Part shown: positions 25,966 through 34,782 of the stretch, piece after piece | Numbering within the stretch: position 1 is the stretch's first letter | How the letters are laid out: each line of letters begins with the position of its first letter | Origin: CAYNRG01 sp964399545 | Lineage (GTDB): Bacteria > Bacillota_I > Bacilli_A > Erysipelotrichales > Erysipelotrichaceae | Reading direction: 5' to 3' | Length of the DNA stretch: 64,000 nt | Assembly: GCA_964399545.1 (NCBI GenBank) | Contig: CAYNRG010000003.1 | Span: 157,219-221,218 of the forward strand | Program-made: the position numbers and the translations under genes | The notes under the pieces: model-generated | Seen by the model: the letters and a program-made list of their open reading frames with translations, nothing else | The model's database searches: none | Told to the model about the DNA's origin: nothing

Positions 25966-26505
25966 TTATTGATAACACTCGTCTTTTAACACACCCACAT
26001 AAGGGAAGTTACGAAACTTTTGATTAAAATCTAACCCAAATCCAACCACAAATTCATTCTCAATTTTGAAACCTACATACTCTGCCGCTACCTCTTCAGT
26101 TCGCCGTGATGGTTTATCCAACAAGGTTACAGTTTTGACAGATTTTGCACCTTTTCTCATTAGTATATCCTTTACTGTTACCAATGTTTTCCCTGTATCA
26201 ACAATATCCTCCACTAATACAATATCTGTTCCTTTTATCGAACGGTCTAAGTCTTTAATAATTTTAACATCACCCATTGACTCAGTGCCTTCATAACTAG
26301 ACACATCCATAAAATCAAACTCAATATCTATATCTACATGTTTAATTAACTCTGCCAAAAAAGGAACAGATCCTTTTAATAAAGCTACAAATAACGGTGT
26401 GTGCGCCTCACTCCGATAATCATCTGAAATTTGTTTTCCTAATTCTTTACTTCTTTGAATAATCTCTTCTTCTGAAACTAAAATTTTTTTTATCAATGAA
26501 TGCAT
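25966..26505 (-). CDS. hpt: Hypoxanthine phosphoribosyltransferase
   Basis: 179 residues, the family size. The PRPP-binding motif LVEDIVDTGKT and the FDFMDVSSYEG segment are characteristic. It salvages hypoxanthine and guanine to IMP and GMP. GGAGGAAG precedes the ATG. The tilS-hpt-ftsH order is conserved in Bacillota. Confidence 0.95.
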   Translation of the reverse strand: MHSLIKKILVSEEEIIQRSKELGKQISDDYRSEAHTPLFVALLKGSVPFLAELIKHVDIDIEFDFMDVSSYEGTESMGDVKIIKDLDRSIKGTDIVLVEDIVDTGKTLVTVKDILMRKGAKSVKTVTLLDKPSRRTEEVAAEYVGFKIENEFVVGFGLDFNQKFRNFPYVGVLKDECYQ

Positions 26506-26526
26506 TTTTCTTCCTCCATACTTTAT

Positions 26527-27744
26527 TCAATATTTTACCACAAATACATTTGGTTTTATAGAGTAATGTTTAACATCACAACCAATTCCAGGCACTAAAA
26601 TGATTTCTTTATAGCAATTTTCAACCACTGGCCATGTTTCTCTTTCGGCTAGAGGAATCTTCCTATCAATAAACCAGCGGTGAATTTTTTTATGTCCTAT
26701 CCTCAATTTAATTTGGTCCCCTGGTTGAACATTTCGAATCGTCAGTGGCCAATCTTCTTCAAAAACAGTAACCGCCGATAATCTGGGCCCTTCCGATTGC
26801 AAAGAAAAAATAGAAGTTTTTAGGCTCTGATATGATTTTAATACAAAACTATAGCTCTTGTCTTGATTTCCCACAATTTCACAAATTGTATTATGTTTCA
26901 TAATCCACCCTTTTTTTAATGGGACTTTTATATTCCGTGATGTTTTTAATGTTTTCCATAAATCTTCGAAATATCGATTTGAGCCACCAGCTTCTTTCTG
27001 CTTATTTGCTTGAAGCCACAAGCGCAAAACTTTATAACAAATTTGATTTTCCTCTTCATTTAAATTTGAAAGATCTATTTTCTCCCCTACAAATCGTTTT
27101 TTCAACAGACTTCTCTCTTCAGATAAAACTTTATTCTCCAGCTGAATTGTATTCAACACTTTTTCTCTTTCCTTTTTACTCATTTTTTCGACCTGATGAT
27201 GACGAATTTTATTTCTTTCATACCTATCACTTAGATTTGACTCATCAACAAAAAAAGGAACCTCTTGTTTCTTACAATAGTCTTCACAATTTTTTTTAGT
27301 CCATTCCAAAAGTGGACGCTGTATAAGAGTATCCTCTACAAGACCAACTCCTCTTAATCCATAAACCTCTGGAGTACTCCCTCGTTTCTTTTGTAAGAAG
27401 TAAGTTTCTAGTAAATCATCTTGATGGTGAGCTATTAATACTCCAGTTGCCTGATATTTATTAACGCACTCCTTAAAAAATTGATAGCGAACTTTTCTAG
27501 CCCAACCTTGAAAGTTTCCACTTTCCTCCTTGATTGGATAGAGTACTTCTATAGGCACACCCTTTCTTTGACAAAAAGAGCGAACTCCTTTCTCATCTCG
27601 ATCAGCACTTTTTCTTTTCTTATAATTTACATGTGCTACAACCACATTTATATTCTCTTTTAAGCATAAATCTAAAAGAGCCATTGAATCAGCACCTCCA
27701 GATACGCCAAGAATCCATTTTTTATTTTCTAGTTTCTTTTCCAT
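26527..27744 (-). CDS. tilS: tRNA(Ile)-lysidine synthase
   Basis: 405 residues. The N-terminal PP-loop SGGADS (15-20) and the second-domain IAHHQDD motif identify TilS. It attaches lysine to the wobble cytidine of tRNA-Ile(CAU) so that it reads AUA. The C-terminus has the TilS substrate-binding region with LRIGHKKIHRWFIDRKIP. It is slightly shorter than the Bacillus protein. The ribosome binding site is weak (AGGG only 3 bases from the ATG). It follows the MazF-like gene by 37 bases. Confidence 0.93.
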   Translation of the reverse strand: MEKKLENKKWILGVSGGADSMALLDLCLKENINVVVAHVNYKKRKSADRDEKGVRSFCQRKGVPIEVLYPIKEESGNFQGWARKVRYQFFKECVNKYQATGVLIAHHQDDLLETYFLQKKRGSTPEVYGLRGVGLVEDTLIQRPLLEWTKKNCEDYCKKQEVPFFVDESNLSDRYERNKIRHHQVEKMSKKEREKVLNTIQLENKVLSEERSLLKKRFVGEKIDLSNLNEEENQICYKVLRLWLQANKQKEAGGSNRYFEDLWKTLKTSRNIKVPLKKGWIMKHNTICEIVGNQDKSYSFVLKSYQSLKTSIFSLQSEGPRLSAVTVFEEDWPLTIRNVQPGDQIKLRIGHKKIHRWFIDRKIPLAERETWPVVENCYKEIILVPGIGCDVKHYSIKPNVFVVKY

Positions 27745-27781
27745 ACCCTAAGTGTACCATATTTTAGAAGATTCCTTACAC

Positions 27782-28345
27782 TCAATTTGGGAAAAGAATC
27801 CCTCTTACCCTCTTCTTAATTTTGTCAAATAAAGGAGAGTGAGGGTGAATATGAGCTTTAACATCTATAATCCGTGCTGTATTAATATGCTTGCAATCAT
27901 TTAAGAATAAAACTGACGGTTTATTCATTCCTGGAATTAAACCAATTTTCATCAAATGCTTTTTACCAATCACATTATCCACAGGATCATATGCTGTTTT
28001 ATATTGATGAGGGTTTGAAGTCATCGGAATCACAAAAGCTTTCCTTTGATAGATTGATAAGATTAATCCAAAATGTTGAAATCCCGCTTCATTAATATAC
28101 GCTTGCCCAAAATCGATATAACAAATATCTCCTACCCTTATCTGAATTCCCAATCCATCGCAAGATACTTCTTGATTTCGAATAAACCAATTCGCTTCAC
28201 TAACTAAACAATAGTCTAAGCACTTCGGCTCCAATTGTTTCATTAAATTTTTTTTCGATTCCAAATAATCCATCCATAAGCAAACATCATCGACCTTATC
28301 TACTTCTTCACCATTTAAAATTTTATCAATTTTTTCTCTATTCAT
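27782..28345 (-). CDS. PemK/MazF-like protein, no antitoxin gene seen
   Basis: 187 residues from the ATG at 28345, with AGGGG 6 bases upstream. Residues about 75-187 look like the MazF/PemK SH3-like barrel: RVGDICYIDFG, HFGLILSI, FVIPMTSN and a late PSVLFLNDCKHI. An N-terminal extension of about 70 residues, charged and helical, is not part of usual MazF. MazF-type proteins are sequence-specific endoribonucleases. No small antitoxin gene lies upstream, so the N-terminal extension might do that job in cis, or this may be a non-toxic relative. Weak similarity; function not certain. Confidence 0.5.
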   Translation of the reverse strand: MNREKIDKILNGEEVDKVDDVCLWMDYLESKKNLMKQLEPKCLDYCLVSEANWFIRNQEVSCDGLGIQIRVGDICYIDFGQAYINEAGFQHFGLILSIYQRKAFVIPMTSNPHQYKTAYDPVDNVIGKKHLMKIGLIPGMNKPSVLFLNDCKHINTARIIDVKAHIHPHSPLFDKIKKRVRGILFPN

Positions 28346-28435
28346 GGTAATCCCCTTCCGCTTCATAATAGCAAAAGATGGTTCCATTTCCTGTTTTCTA
28401 CTCTATTTTAGAGACTTTTTCTAATTCTCACTTAA

Positions 28436-28461
28436 AAAGGTTAGTTCTAACACTAACCTTT
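28436..28461 (-). terminator. Terminator of tagO
   Basis: A 9-bp stem AAAGGTTAG / CTAACCTTT and a TTT tail. The stem overlaps the tagO stop codon. Confidence 0.7.
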
Positions 28462-29547
28462 AATCTTTCTTTTTATTTTTTCCATCATTCCTAACATCGG
28501 TCTAAACTTTGGATTAATCATTCCCGTTACCTCGACAAATAATTCAGATATAAATAAGAGCAAGAAAACTAATCCCAATCCTAAAGCCTCATTATAGTAG
28601 CTAACTACAGCACTAACCCCAAACAGCCCAGTCACTAAATATAAAATCAATACAGTATTACGATGACCCAAATTCAGCTTAAACATTAAAATATGGTGCA
28701 AGTGATCTCTATCTGCCTCTGAGATTCGCTGTCCTTTTAATTTGCGTCGAAGAATCGCAATAAGGGTATCCGAAATTGGAATAAATAACACTAAAATTGG
28801 AAACCCTAAAGTAATGACTGCGGTGGTTTTAAACCCTAACAATGAAATGACCGCAATCAGGTAACCTAAAAACAAAGCTCCACAGTCTCCCATAAAAATA
28901 CTTGCTGGATAAAAATTATAGGGCAGAAATCCTGCAATAGCTCCGGCAAGGATTAGAGATATTGTCGCAATATCAATGCGTCCCATAAGAAAGCCTAAGA
29001 TTCCAATTATACAAGTTACAATAAATGAAATCCCACCAGACAATCCATCTAGTCCATCAATTAGGTTAATTGCATTTGTTATTCCCACTACCCAAATAAA
29101 AGAGACCATAAAGGTAATTACGATACTTTTAATATGAATTCCTAAAGGAAGGTATAAATCGGTTAAATACAGCTGGCCCCAAACGATGGCAACCAAAGCC
29201 CCTAATGCTTGGAACCCCAATTTCACTCCAGGTTTTAAATCAAAAATATCATCTAAAAGTCCACCTATAAATATGATTATTCCTCCAAGGACAATCGCAT
29301 TTAATTGCTGATCCGCTTTCATAAAGAATGCCATGCTTAACATAAACGATAGGAAAATGGCTAATCCTCCCATTCGAACAATTTTTCCTTCATGAACTGT
29401 CCTATTATTCTCTTGTGCATAAATCATTAACCAAAATCCAATTCGTTTCGCTATAGGAACTAGAATGACGGATAACACAAAAGCCGTACCAAAAATTGGC
29501 ATGGATGCTTTTATAAGATGTATAACTGTATCTAAAAAACTGCTCAT
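28453..29547 (-). CDS. tagO: Undecaprenyl-phosphate GlcNAc-1-phosphate transferase (TagO/WecA family)
   Basis: 364 residues from the ATG at 29547; GTG and TTG starts 3-5 codons upstream are possible. About ten to eleven membrane segments. The family motifs are present: NRTVHEGKIVRMGG, NLIDGLDGL (metal-binding Asp), FMGDCGALFLG and the cytoplasmic DRDHLHHIL His cluster. It moves GlcNAc-1-phosphate from UDP-GlcNAc to undecaprenyl phosphate, the first step of wall teichoic acid or other surface glycans. It uses the lipid carrier made by the uppS operon further along this window. Confidence 0.9.
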   Translation of the reverse strand: MSSFLDTVIHLIKASMPIFGTAFVLSVILVPIAKRIGFWLMIYAQENNRTVHEGKIVRMGGLAIFLSFMLSMAFFMKADQQLNAIVLGGIIIFIGGLLDDIFDLKPGVKLGFQALGALVAIVWGQLYLTDLYLPLGIHIKSIVITFMVSFIWVVGITNAINLIDGLDGLSGGISFIVTCIIGILGFLMGRIDIATISLILAGAIAGFLPYNFYPASIFMGDCGALFLGYLIAVISLLGFKTTAVITLGFPILVLFIPISDTLIAILRRKLKGQRISEADRDHLHHILMFKLNLGHRNTVLILYLVTGLFGVSAVVSYYNEALGLGLVFLLLFISELFVEVTGMINPKFRPMLGMMEKIKRKIKG

Positions 29548-29612
29548 TTGCAATCTAACCACCTATCTTTATTGTTTATTATATCATATTTTCATCAATT
29601 TACATTGCTATT

Positions 29613-30392
29613 TTATCCTTGAAAAAAATTGACTAAAGATAAAAGAATTAAACTCCCAATCACCCAATCATGGATTTTTAAAATTTGTTCTTCTTCCAAC
29701 TTTTTATTTTGAATGCTACCAATATATCCTCCGATCACTGCAGCAACTAAAATCCAAGGAATAAAAGAGAGATCTTCTGAATTTAAAGCAACTCTCCCGA
29801 AAAGGACAACATTTGTCAATTTTGCTGATTGCGAAAAGAAAATTGTAATAATTGATAAAACCGTTGCCTCTTTCATACTATAAGAAAAGAAAAAAGTGAA
29901 TACTGCTACATTTAAGGGACCTCCCCCAATTCCTAAGAAAACCGATAGACTTCCTAATATCACACCAATCACGGCAATTAAAAGAGGATGTTTTAAGTGA
30001 AAAGTCTTTATTCTATTACGGTTACTTGAATAGATTAAAATAAGAACCAATACTATGCATAAAAGTAAAGATTGAATTGATGAAATCGGAAAAGAAACTT
30101 CCCTTTGTACCCATTGAAATAACTGTTCTCCCAATAAGCCTCCAAAGATAGAGCCCACCGATAAGAAAAGCACTGGTCTAATATCTATTTTCACCTTTTG
30201 ATGGAGTTGCTTAAAAATAGAAACCACTGCCATGGTAAAAACAGCTAATGAAGAATAAAAATTAATGACTTGTGCAGAATGAATATTGACCAAGTCAAAA
30301 AGAGGTTTAATAATCACTCCTCCACCTAGTCCCGATATTGCCCCTATCGTTGTCGCAAACAAAACAATCAATCCATAGATCATCCCTATCAT
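29613..30392 (-). CDS. TauE/SafE-family membrane permease
   Basis: 259 residues from the ATG at 30392, which follows GGTGAGGGAG. Seven to eight membrane segments in two halves. Each half carries a glycine-rich motif, GAISGLGGGVIIKP near the start and LSVFLGIGGGPLNVA in the middle, as expected for TauE/SafE (DUF81). Members export or import sulphite, sulphoacetate and other organic anions; the substrate here is unknown. It stands alone between tagO and the threonine dehydratase gene. Confidence 0.8.
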   Translation of the reverse strand: MIGMIYGLIVLFATTIGAISGLGGGVIIKPLFDLVNIHSAQVINFYSSLAVFTMAVVSIFKQLHQKVKIDIRPVLFLSVGSIFGGLLGEQLFQWVQREVSFPISSIQSLLLCIVLVLILIYSSNRNRIKTFHLKHPLLIAVIGVILGSLSVFLGIGGGPLNVAVFTFFFSYSMKEATVLSIITIFFSQSAKLTNVVLFGRVALNSEDLSFIPWILVAAVIGGYIGSIQNKKLEEEQILKIHDWVIGSLILLSLVNFFQG

Positions 30393-30473
30393 AATTTTCT
30401 CCCTCACCTCTTATTTTAACTTCATTTTCCTTTAATCTTCTCAATCATAAACTTTTTAAATTTTTATACTCAT

Positions 30474-30500
30474 AAAAATAGAGCTGCTTTAGCCCTATTC
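30474..30500 (-). terminator. Terminator of the threonine dehydratase gene
   Basis: A 9-bp stem with one mismatch (AATAGGGCT / AGCTCTATT) and a TTTTT tail. It overlaps the last codons of the gene. Confidence 0.6.
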
Positions 30501-31715
30501 TTCTATCGTTGTTGCAATAAACTCTCCACGTTTTATCTCAATTTCATATCCTGCTTCTTTTAATTCTTGTAAAACCTTCTCTTTGTGATTTTTCCCTGTT
30601 GTCTCTAAAACCAAAGTAATTAAACACTGATGATTTAAAACTTCATTCGATAGTCGATCATGCTCAATCGATAAAATATTAGCTCCAACATTGGAAAGAA
30701 CATCTACAATCTTTTTCAAATTTCCTGGACGATCTGAAAGATAAAAATTTACACTAAATTTTCGATCTGTTTTAATTAATCCTAAATCAATAATTTGAGA
30801 AAGGTATTGAACATCAATATTCCCACCGGACAGGATAGACACTATTTTACTACTTGGTTCTTTAACTTTATCAAACAAAACGGCTGCTGTCGCTACTGCA
30901 CCGGCACCTTCTGCTACTAGTTTCATTTTCTCAAGGAGTACGACCATCGTTGCAGCTATCTCTTGTTCACTAACTAACACTACTTCATCTATATACTTTT
31001 GGCAAAACTCAAACGGAAGAATACCAGGCTGTTTTACTGCGATTCCATCTGCCATAGTCGTGACATCCACCACTAATCTCTCTTGTTTATCCAAAGATTC
31101 TTTCATACTAGGAGCACCTTTAGCTTGCACTCCAATAACTTTACACGTAGGTTTTAGTGTCTTAATCACATAGGCTATTCCTGCTGCAAGTCCGCCACCG
31201 CCAATCGGAACTACTACAACTTCCACATCTGGCATTTTTTCTAAAATTTCTAACGCTACTGTTCCTTGCCCTGCAATTACAAGTTCATCATCAAAAGGTT
31301 CAATAAAACATCGATTGGTCTTCTTTGCTAATTCTTTTGCATACTCATAAGCTTCTTGAAAGCTATCACCCACTAATTGAACATCCACCCCATAACTTCT
31401 TGTTGATTCAATCTTTGATAGCGGTGCATGCATAGGCATAACAATGATACCATCAATTGCCCAGCGCTGACATGCAAACCCTACTCCTTGAGCATGATTC
31501 CCAGCACTTGCTGCAACAATTCCTCTTTTCTTTTCAATTTCAGATAATTGGCTAATTTTATAAGTTGCTCCTCGCAACTTAAAAGACCCTGTCTTTTGAA
31601 GGCTCTCTGCTTTAATCCATAAATTGGGATAAATTTTAGAAGCATCAATTAAAGGAGTTCTTTGAGTTATTTCTTGTAAGACTTCCTTTGCTTGCTGAAC
31701 CATCTCCATTCTCAT
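30495..31715 (-). CDS. ilvA: Threonine dehydratase (threonine ammonia-lyase) with one ACT domain
   Basis: 406 residues from the ATG at 31715, which follows AGAGGTG; an in-frame ATG 18 codons earlier lacks a binding site. The PLP lysine lies in GSFKLRGA, with SAGNHAQG and the phosphate loop GGGGLAAG. A single C-terminal ACT domain (about 330-406, FYLSDRPGNLKKIVDVL) makes it the medium-length form, between catabolic TdcB and biosynthetic IlvA with two ACT repeats. It deaminates threonine to 2-oxobutyrate. Whether it feeds isoleucine or fermentation is not shown; no ilv genes are near. Confidence 0.9.
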   Translation of the reverse strand: MRMEMVQQAKEVLQEITQRTPLIDASKIYPNLWIKAESLQKTGSFKLRGATYKISQLSEIEKKRGIVAASAGNHAQGVGFACQRWAIDGIIVMPMHAPLSKIESTRSYGVDVQLVGDSFQEAYEYAKELAKKTNRCFIEPFDDELVIAGQGTVALEILEKMPDVEVVVVPIGGGGLAAGIAYVIKTLKPTCKVIGVQAKGAPSMKESLDKQERLVVDVTTMADGIAVKQPGILPFEFCQKYIDEVVLVSEQEIAATMVVLLEKMKLVAEGAGAVATAAVLFDKVKEPSSKIVSILSGGNIDVQYLSQIIDLGLIKTDRKFSVNFYLSDRPGNLKKIVDVLSNVGANILSIEHDRLSNEVLNHQCLITLVLETTGKNHKEKVLQELKEAGYEIEIKRGEFIATTIEE

Positions 31716-31800
31716 AAAATTCACCTCTTTCTCTTTTTTAATCTCGCTATTTATAAAAAAATTTTGCATACTTTTCTGTTTTCAAGTCTTTTCAAATTTT

Positions 31801-31857
31801 TTGCTTGCTTTAGCAAGCTTTCTACTCAATTATAGGTAGTTTCCTCTTTTGTGTCAA
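31801..31857 (-). promoter_or_regulatory. Promoter and 5' hairpin leader of ilvA
   Basis: A perfect TTGACA (31857-31852), 17-bp spacer and a perfect TATAAT (31834-31829). The transcript begins near 31822 and opens almost at once with a GCTTGCT/AGCAAGC hairpin, then about 85 bases to the start codon. The hairpin lacks a T tract, so it may protect the 5' end. Confidence 0.65.
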
Positions 31858-31962
31858 TTTCAATAGCTTCAACTATTTCATCAATACTAGCTCTGCTGGT
31901 CCAAGTATTAAATAATCTTGAAATTAACTTTCAAAGTAGTAGCTATCTTTATCAGAGCATAA
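31858..31962. other. Intergenic stretch between ilvA and the lipoprotein gene
   Basis: AT-rich; no gene or clear signal beyond the flanking ilvA promoter and lipoprotein terminator. Confidence 0.4.
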
Positions 31963-31966
31963 TAAA

Positions 31967-32006
31967 AATTCACCCCTCTATTCATACAAATAAAGAAGTG
32001 AATTCT
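31967..32006 (-). terminator. Terminator of the lipoprotein gene
   Basis: AATTCAC pairs with GTGAATT around a 24-base loop and is followed by TTTTATT on the minus strand. Confidence 0.5.
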
Positions 32007-32040
32007 ATCTATTGCTAACTATTACACTCTATAATATTTT

Positions 32041-32598
32041 CTATTTTACTGGGATAATGTATACATCTCCTACACTATTTGACCCATTTTCATTAACATA
32101 TATTTCTTGATAAGTAACGCTGACTAAAGTTGCCTCTTTTGGCAATGAGAATACGACTTCACCAGAGATTTTTTCATTAGGTGCAAGTTCATACTCATCT
32201 GGATATGCCTCTTCTCCTGGAACTCCTTCATAAGCATAATCTTCAACAAATTTCCCATTAATTTCATAAGTAATGGCAAAATCATACGTTCCAACTGGAA
32301 TCACATCTTTAAAAGTATTCTTTACCTCAACTCCAACAACTAGAAACTCACTTTCTTCATCCTCATGCACTGTTTCACCATAAGATTCTACTGTTTCTGT
32401 AGAATATATAGTGAAGTCAAAGAAATCAGTTCTTCTTTTTTTACCTTGCTCAACAACAATTACCTTATCATAGTCCCAGTCATTATTCGTGTACAACTCT
32501 TTCAGCATCTTAGCATGTTCGGACTTTTCTTCCTCCAACAAGCTACATCCAGACATTGCTACAATAAGCAATAATGCTATTAACCCTATTTTTTTCAT
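32041..32598 (-). CDS. Lipoprotein with a DUF4352-like domain
   Basis: 185 residues. A type-II signal peptide with lipobox AMSGC places the lipidated Cys at residue 18. The mature part has a beta-rich immunoglobulin-like domain: EEESEFLVVGVEVKN followed by alternating strands and LAPNEKISGEVVFSLP, resembling the DUF4352 group of membrane-anchored proteins. It is exported and anchored to the outer face of the membrane. No partner gene is obvious and the function is unknown. Confidence 0.7.
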   Translation of the reverse strand: MKKIGLIALLLIVAMSGCSLLEEEKSEHAKMLKELYTNNDWDYDKVIVVEQGKKRRTDFFDFTIYSTETVESYGETVHEDEESEFLVVGVEVKNTFKDVIPVGTYDFAITYEINGKFVEDYAYEGVPGEEAYPDEYELAPNEKISGEVVFSLPKEATLVSVTYQEIYVNENGSNSVGDVYIIPVK

Positions 32599-32914
32599 TT
32601 TTCTTTCCTCTTCCTTCTAATCTATTTACTTTCCCTAATCGGAATTGTAAACTAATTCTATTCCTTTATATTTATAAATTCATATCAAAAAATATACCCA
32701 AAGCTCACTATTTATTAATTAATATTGTTTTTATAAATAAATATAATAATTATTATAAACTAAAGATTTTAAAAATGCAAATTTTTTGCCCTTCACTGCC
32801 TTTAAGCCTTTCTACTCACCAAATTTAAGAATGAAAACTTAATTATTAAAATTTCCTTTATTTAAAATTATGAATATGCTAACATTAGTGAAACTAGATA
32901 GAAGGAGGATTCAC
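32599..32914. other. Intergenic stretch, very AT-rich
   Basis: Contains the divergent start regions of the lipoprotein and amidohydrolase genes. I see no RNA element or coding frame that I would defend. Confidence 0.4.
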
Positions 32915-34090
32915 ATGATACTCATTAAAAATGCAAATTTGCTTAGTATGGTTGAAGATAACCCAAAAATCACCGATATTCTAACTGACGGAAAGGTAAT
33001 CCATAAGATTGGAGCAATAGAAGCTAAAGATTATCCACAAGCACAAGTTATTGATGCCCAAGGAAAATTGGTAACCCCTGGTCTTGTAGAGGGACATTGC
33101 CATATTGGTATGGGTGAAGACGGAGTTCGTTCCGAAGGAGATGACATCAATGAAATGACTAGCCCAATTGTTCCTCAAGTAAGAGCGATTGATGCGGTTA
33201 AGCCTCATGATATGGCTTTTAAAGAAGCTCTTTACTCAGGAGTGACTACCGTAGTTACAGGTCCTGGGAGCGGTGAAGTTATTTCCGGAATTTTTTGTGC
33301 AATGAAGACTCATGGTCAAAGTATGTTAGACATGTGTTTCAAGGAAGAGGTTGCAATGAAAATGGCTTTGGGAGAAAATCCTAAGCGTTGTTTTGGATCT
33401 AGAGATAAAATGCCTCAAACACGAATGGGAACTGCAGCTTTAATGCGCGAATACCTTACTAAGGCAAAAATTTATGATCAACGAAAAAAAGAGTACCTTG
33501 CATCTCTTGATGGAAACAAGTCAAGCAGTAAAGAGCCTGAATTTGATATAATTTTAGACTCTTTATCTAAAGTTTACAATGGTCTTAAAGTTAAAATTCA
33601 TGCACACCAACAGGATGATATCGTTACCGCTATTCGAATTGGTGAAGAATTCGGGTTAGACTACTCCATTGAACACTGTACTGAAGGTCACTTAATTCCT
33701 AATATTCTAAAGGAAAAAAATGTCCCAATTATCATTGGACCTACACTAAGTACTAGAGCAAAAATTGAGCTAAGAAATAAATCTTATGATGCTGGAAAAA
33801 TACTTTTAGATCATGGTGTTGAGTTTGCACTGATGAGTGATCATCCAGTTATCCCTTTAGAAAACACATTATCTCAAGCTGCAATCTATCTAAAACATGG
33901 TGTGTCTTCAGTTCAAATGCTAAAATCACTAACCATTATCCCAGCAAAATTCTGTGGTATTGAGGATAGGGTTGGATCCATTGAGATTGGAAAAGATGCA
34001 GATCTTATCATTTGGTCTGGTGACCCTTTCCATTACATGACTCATGCTGAAACAATCATTGTTAATGGAGAACTTGTTAAACAACTTTAA
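32915..34090 (+). CDS. Amidohydrolase family protein (imidazolonepropionase-like)
   Basis: 391 residues from the ATG at 32915, preceded by AAGGAGG; an earlier in-frame ATG at 32870 has none. It is a metal-dependent TIM-barrel hydrolase. Ligand motifs in order are GHCHIGMGE (H-x-H), KIHAHQQDD, SIEHCTEGH and MSDHPV (late Asp). The C-terminal GSIEIGKDADLIIW is the small beta-sandwich typical of COG1228-type amidohydrolases. The natural substrate (peptide, cyclic amide or xenobiotic) is unknown. It is a single-gene unit. Confidence 0.82.
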   Translation: MILIKNANLLSMVEDNPKITDILTDGKVIHKIGAIEAKDYPQAQVIDAQGKLVTPGLVEGHCHIGMGEDGVRSEGDDINEMTSPIVPQVRAIDAVKPHDMAFKEALYSGVTTVVTGPGSGEVISGIFCAMKTHGQSMLDMCFKEEVAMKMALGENPKRCFGSRDKMPQTRMGTAALMREYLTKAKIYDQRKKEYLASLDGNKSSSKEPEFDIILDSLSKVYNGLKVKIHAHQQDDIVTAIRIGEEFGLDYSIEHCTEGHLIPNILKEKNVPIIIGPTLSTRAKIELRNKSYDAGKILLDHGVEFALMSDHPVIPLENTLSQAAIYLKHGVSSVQMLKSLTIIPAKFCGIEDRVGSIEIGKDADLIIWSGDPFHYMTHAETIIVNGELVKQL

Positions 34091-34098
34091 TAAATAAA

Positions 34099-34133
34099 AA
34101 ATGTAGACATTACTTTTTGGTGTCTACATTTAT
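34099..34133. terminator. Bidirectional terminator between the amidohydrolase and transposase fragment
   Basis: A perfect 11-bp stem AAATGTAGACA / TGTCTACATTT with an 11-base loop and T/A tracts on both sides. Confidence 0.75.
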
Positions 34134-34135
34134 CT

Positions 34136-34573
34136 TTATTCAAATTTCATAGGCAACACAGTTTTATTCTCTATGTTCCATAATGTATGTTTCATCATTC
34201 CGTTGCTTTTCTTTCTTTTCCTACGCTTATAACAAGTGTCTTTCTCTTTAATTTCAATCTTCCCCTCATGAATCCATTTATAAACCTGTTGCATCGTTAC
34301 AGAAGGTTTATGAGGGTAATATTTCTTGAATTGATGGACACATACTTCAATTGACCTTGAACGCCAACAATAATTCTTATAAAGATAGTTTAAAAAATCC
34401 TTATATTTTTCATTAAGGTTCACTTCTCTTTTTTTATATACCTTATTTTTGTAGCGCGAGATAGTGGAATGGCTGATGTTTAAGGCTTTCGCTGCTTTAC
34501 GCATAGAGTATCCATTGGCTAATAAAGTGTCAATTTGGACTTTCTTTTTTTCATCACATTGTTTATAATTCAT
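34136..34573 (-). pseudogene. Truncated IS30-family transposase (N-terminal part)
   Basis: 145 residues, under half of a usual IS30 transposase. The N-terminus is a helix-turn-helix (YSMRKAAKALNISHSTISRYKN) and the second part (VYKWIHEGKIEIKEKDTCYKRRKRKK) matches the region just before the catalytic DDE core in IS30 members. The core is missing; the frame ends after KTVLPMKFE. I see no clear inverted repeats. It is either a decayed insertion sequence or a retained DNA-binding fragment. Confidence 0.65.
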
Positions 34574-34618
34574 ACGGAGCTCCTTTTCGTCGGGTGAGCT
34601 CCTTTATTATACAAAAAA

Positions 34619-34637
34619 GCCGCACCTTGTGGTGCGG
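34619..34637 (-). terminator. Hairpin upstream of the transposase fragment
   Basis: A perfect 7-bp GC-rich stem CCGCACC / GGTGCGG with a 4-base loop; on the minus strand it runs into TTTTTT. It would shield the transposase from outside transcription, as seen in insertion sequences. Confidence 0.55.
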
Positions 34638-34655
34638 TTGAACATTGAATTTAAG

Positions 34656-34683
34656 AAAGAATCGTAAAGTACGATTCTTTTTA
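34656..34683 (+). terminator. Plus-strand terminator upstream of uppS
   Basis: A perfect 11-bp stem AAAGAATCGTA / TACGATTCTTT with a 3-base loop and trailing T. Confidence 0.65.
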
Positions 34684-34725
34684 ATTCTAAGGTAGGTTAT
34701 TCTCAAAGTTAAATGGGCAGAAATT

Positions 34726-34734
34726 TGCTATAAT
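34726..34734 (+). promoter_or_regulatory. Extended -10 promoter of the uppS operon
   Basis: TGCTATAAT; no good -35 is visible. It lies about 50 bases upstream of the uppS start. Confidence 0.4.
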
Positions 34735-34782
34735 CTTTGCAATTATGATAAAATGAATAAATAAAATAGTAGGAGATAATTT

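Noticed and set aside
26919..27299. 126-codon plus-strand frame opposite tilS
   Set aside because: Shadow of the tilS coding sequence; low-complexity hydrophobic product.
31801..31822. Factor-independent terminator upstream of ilvA
   Set aside because: The hairpin has no T tract on the ilvA strand and lies at the very 5' end of the predicted transcript.
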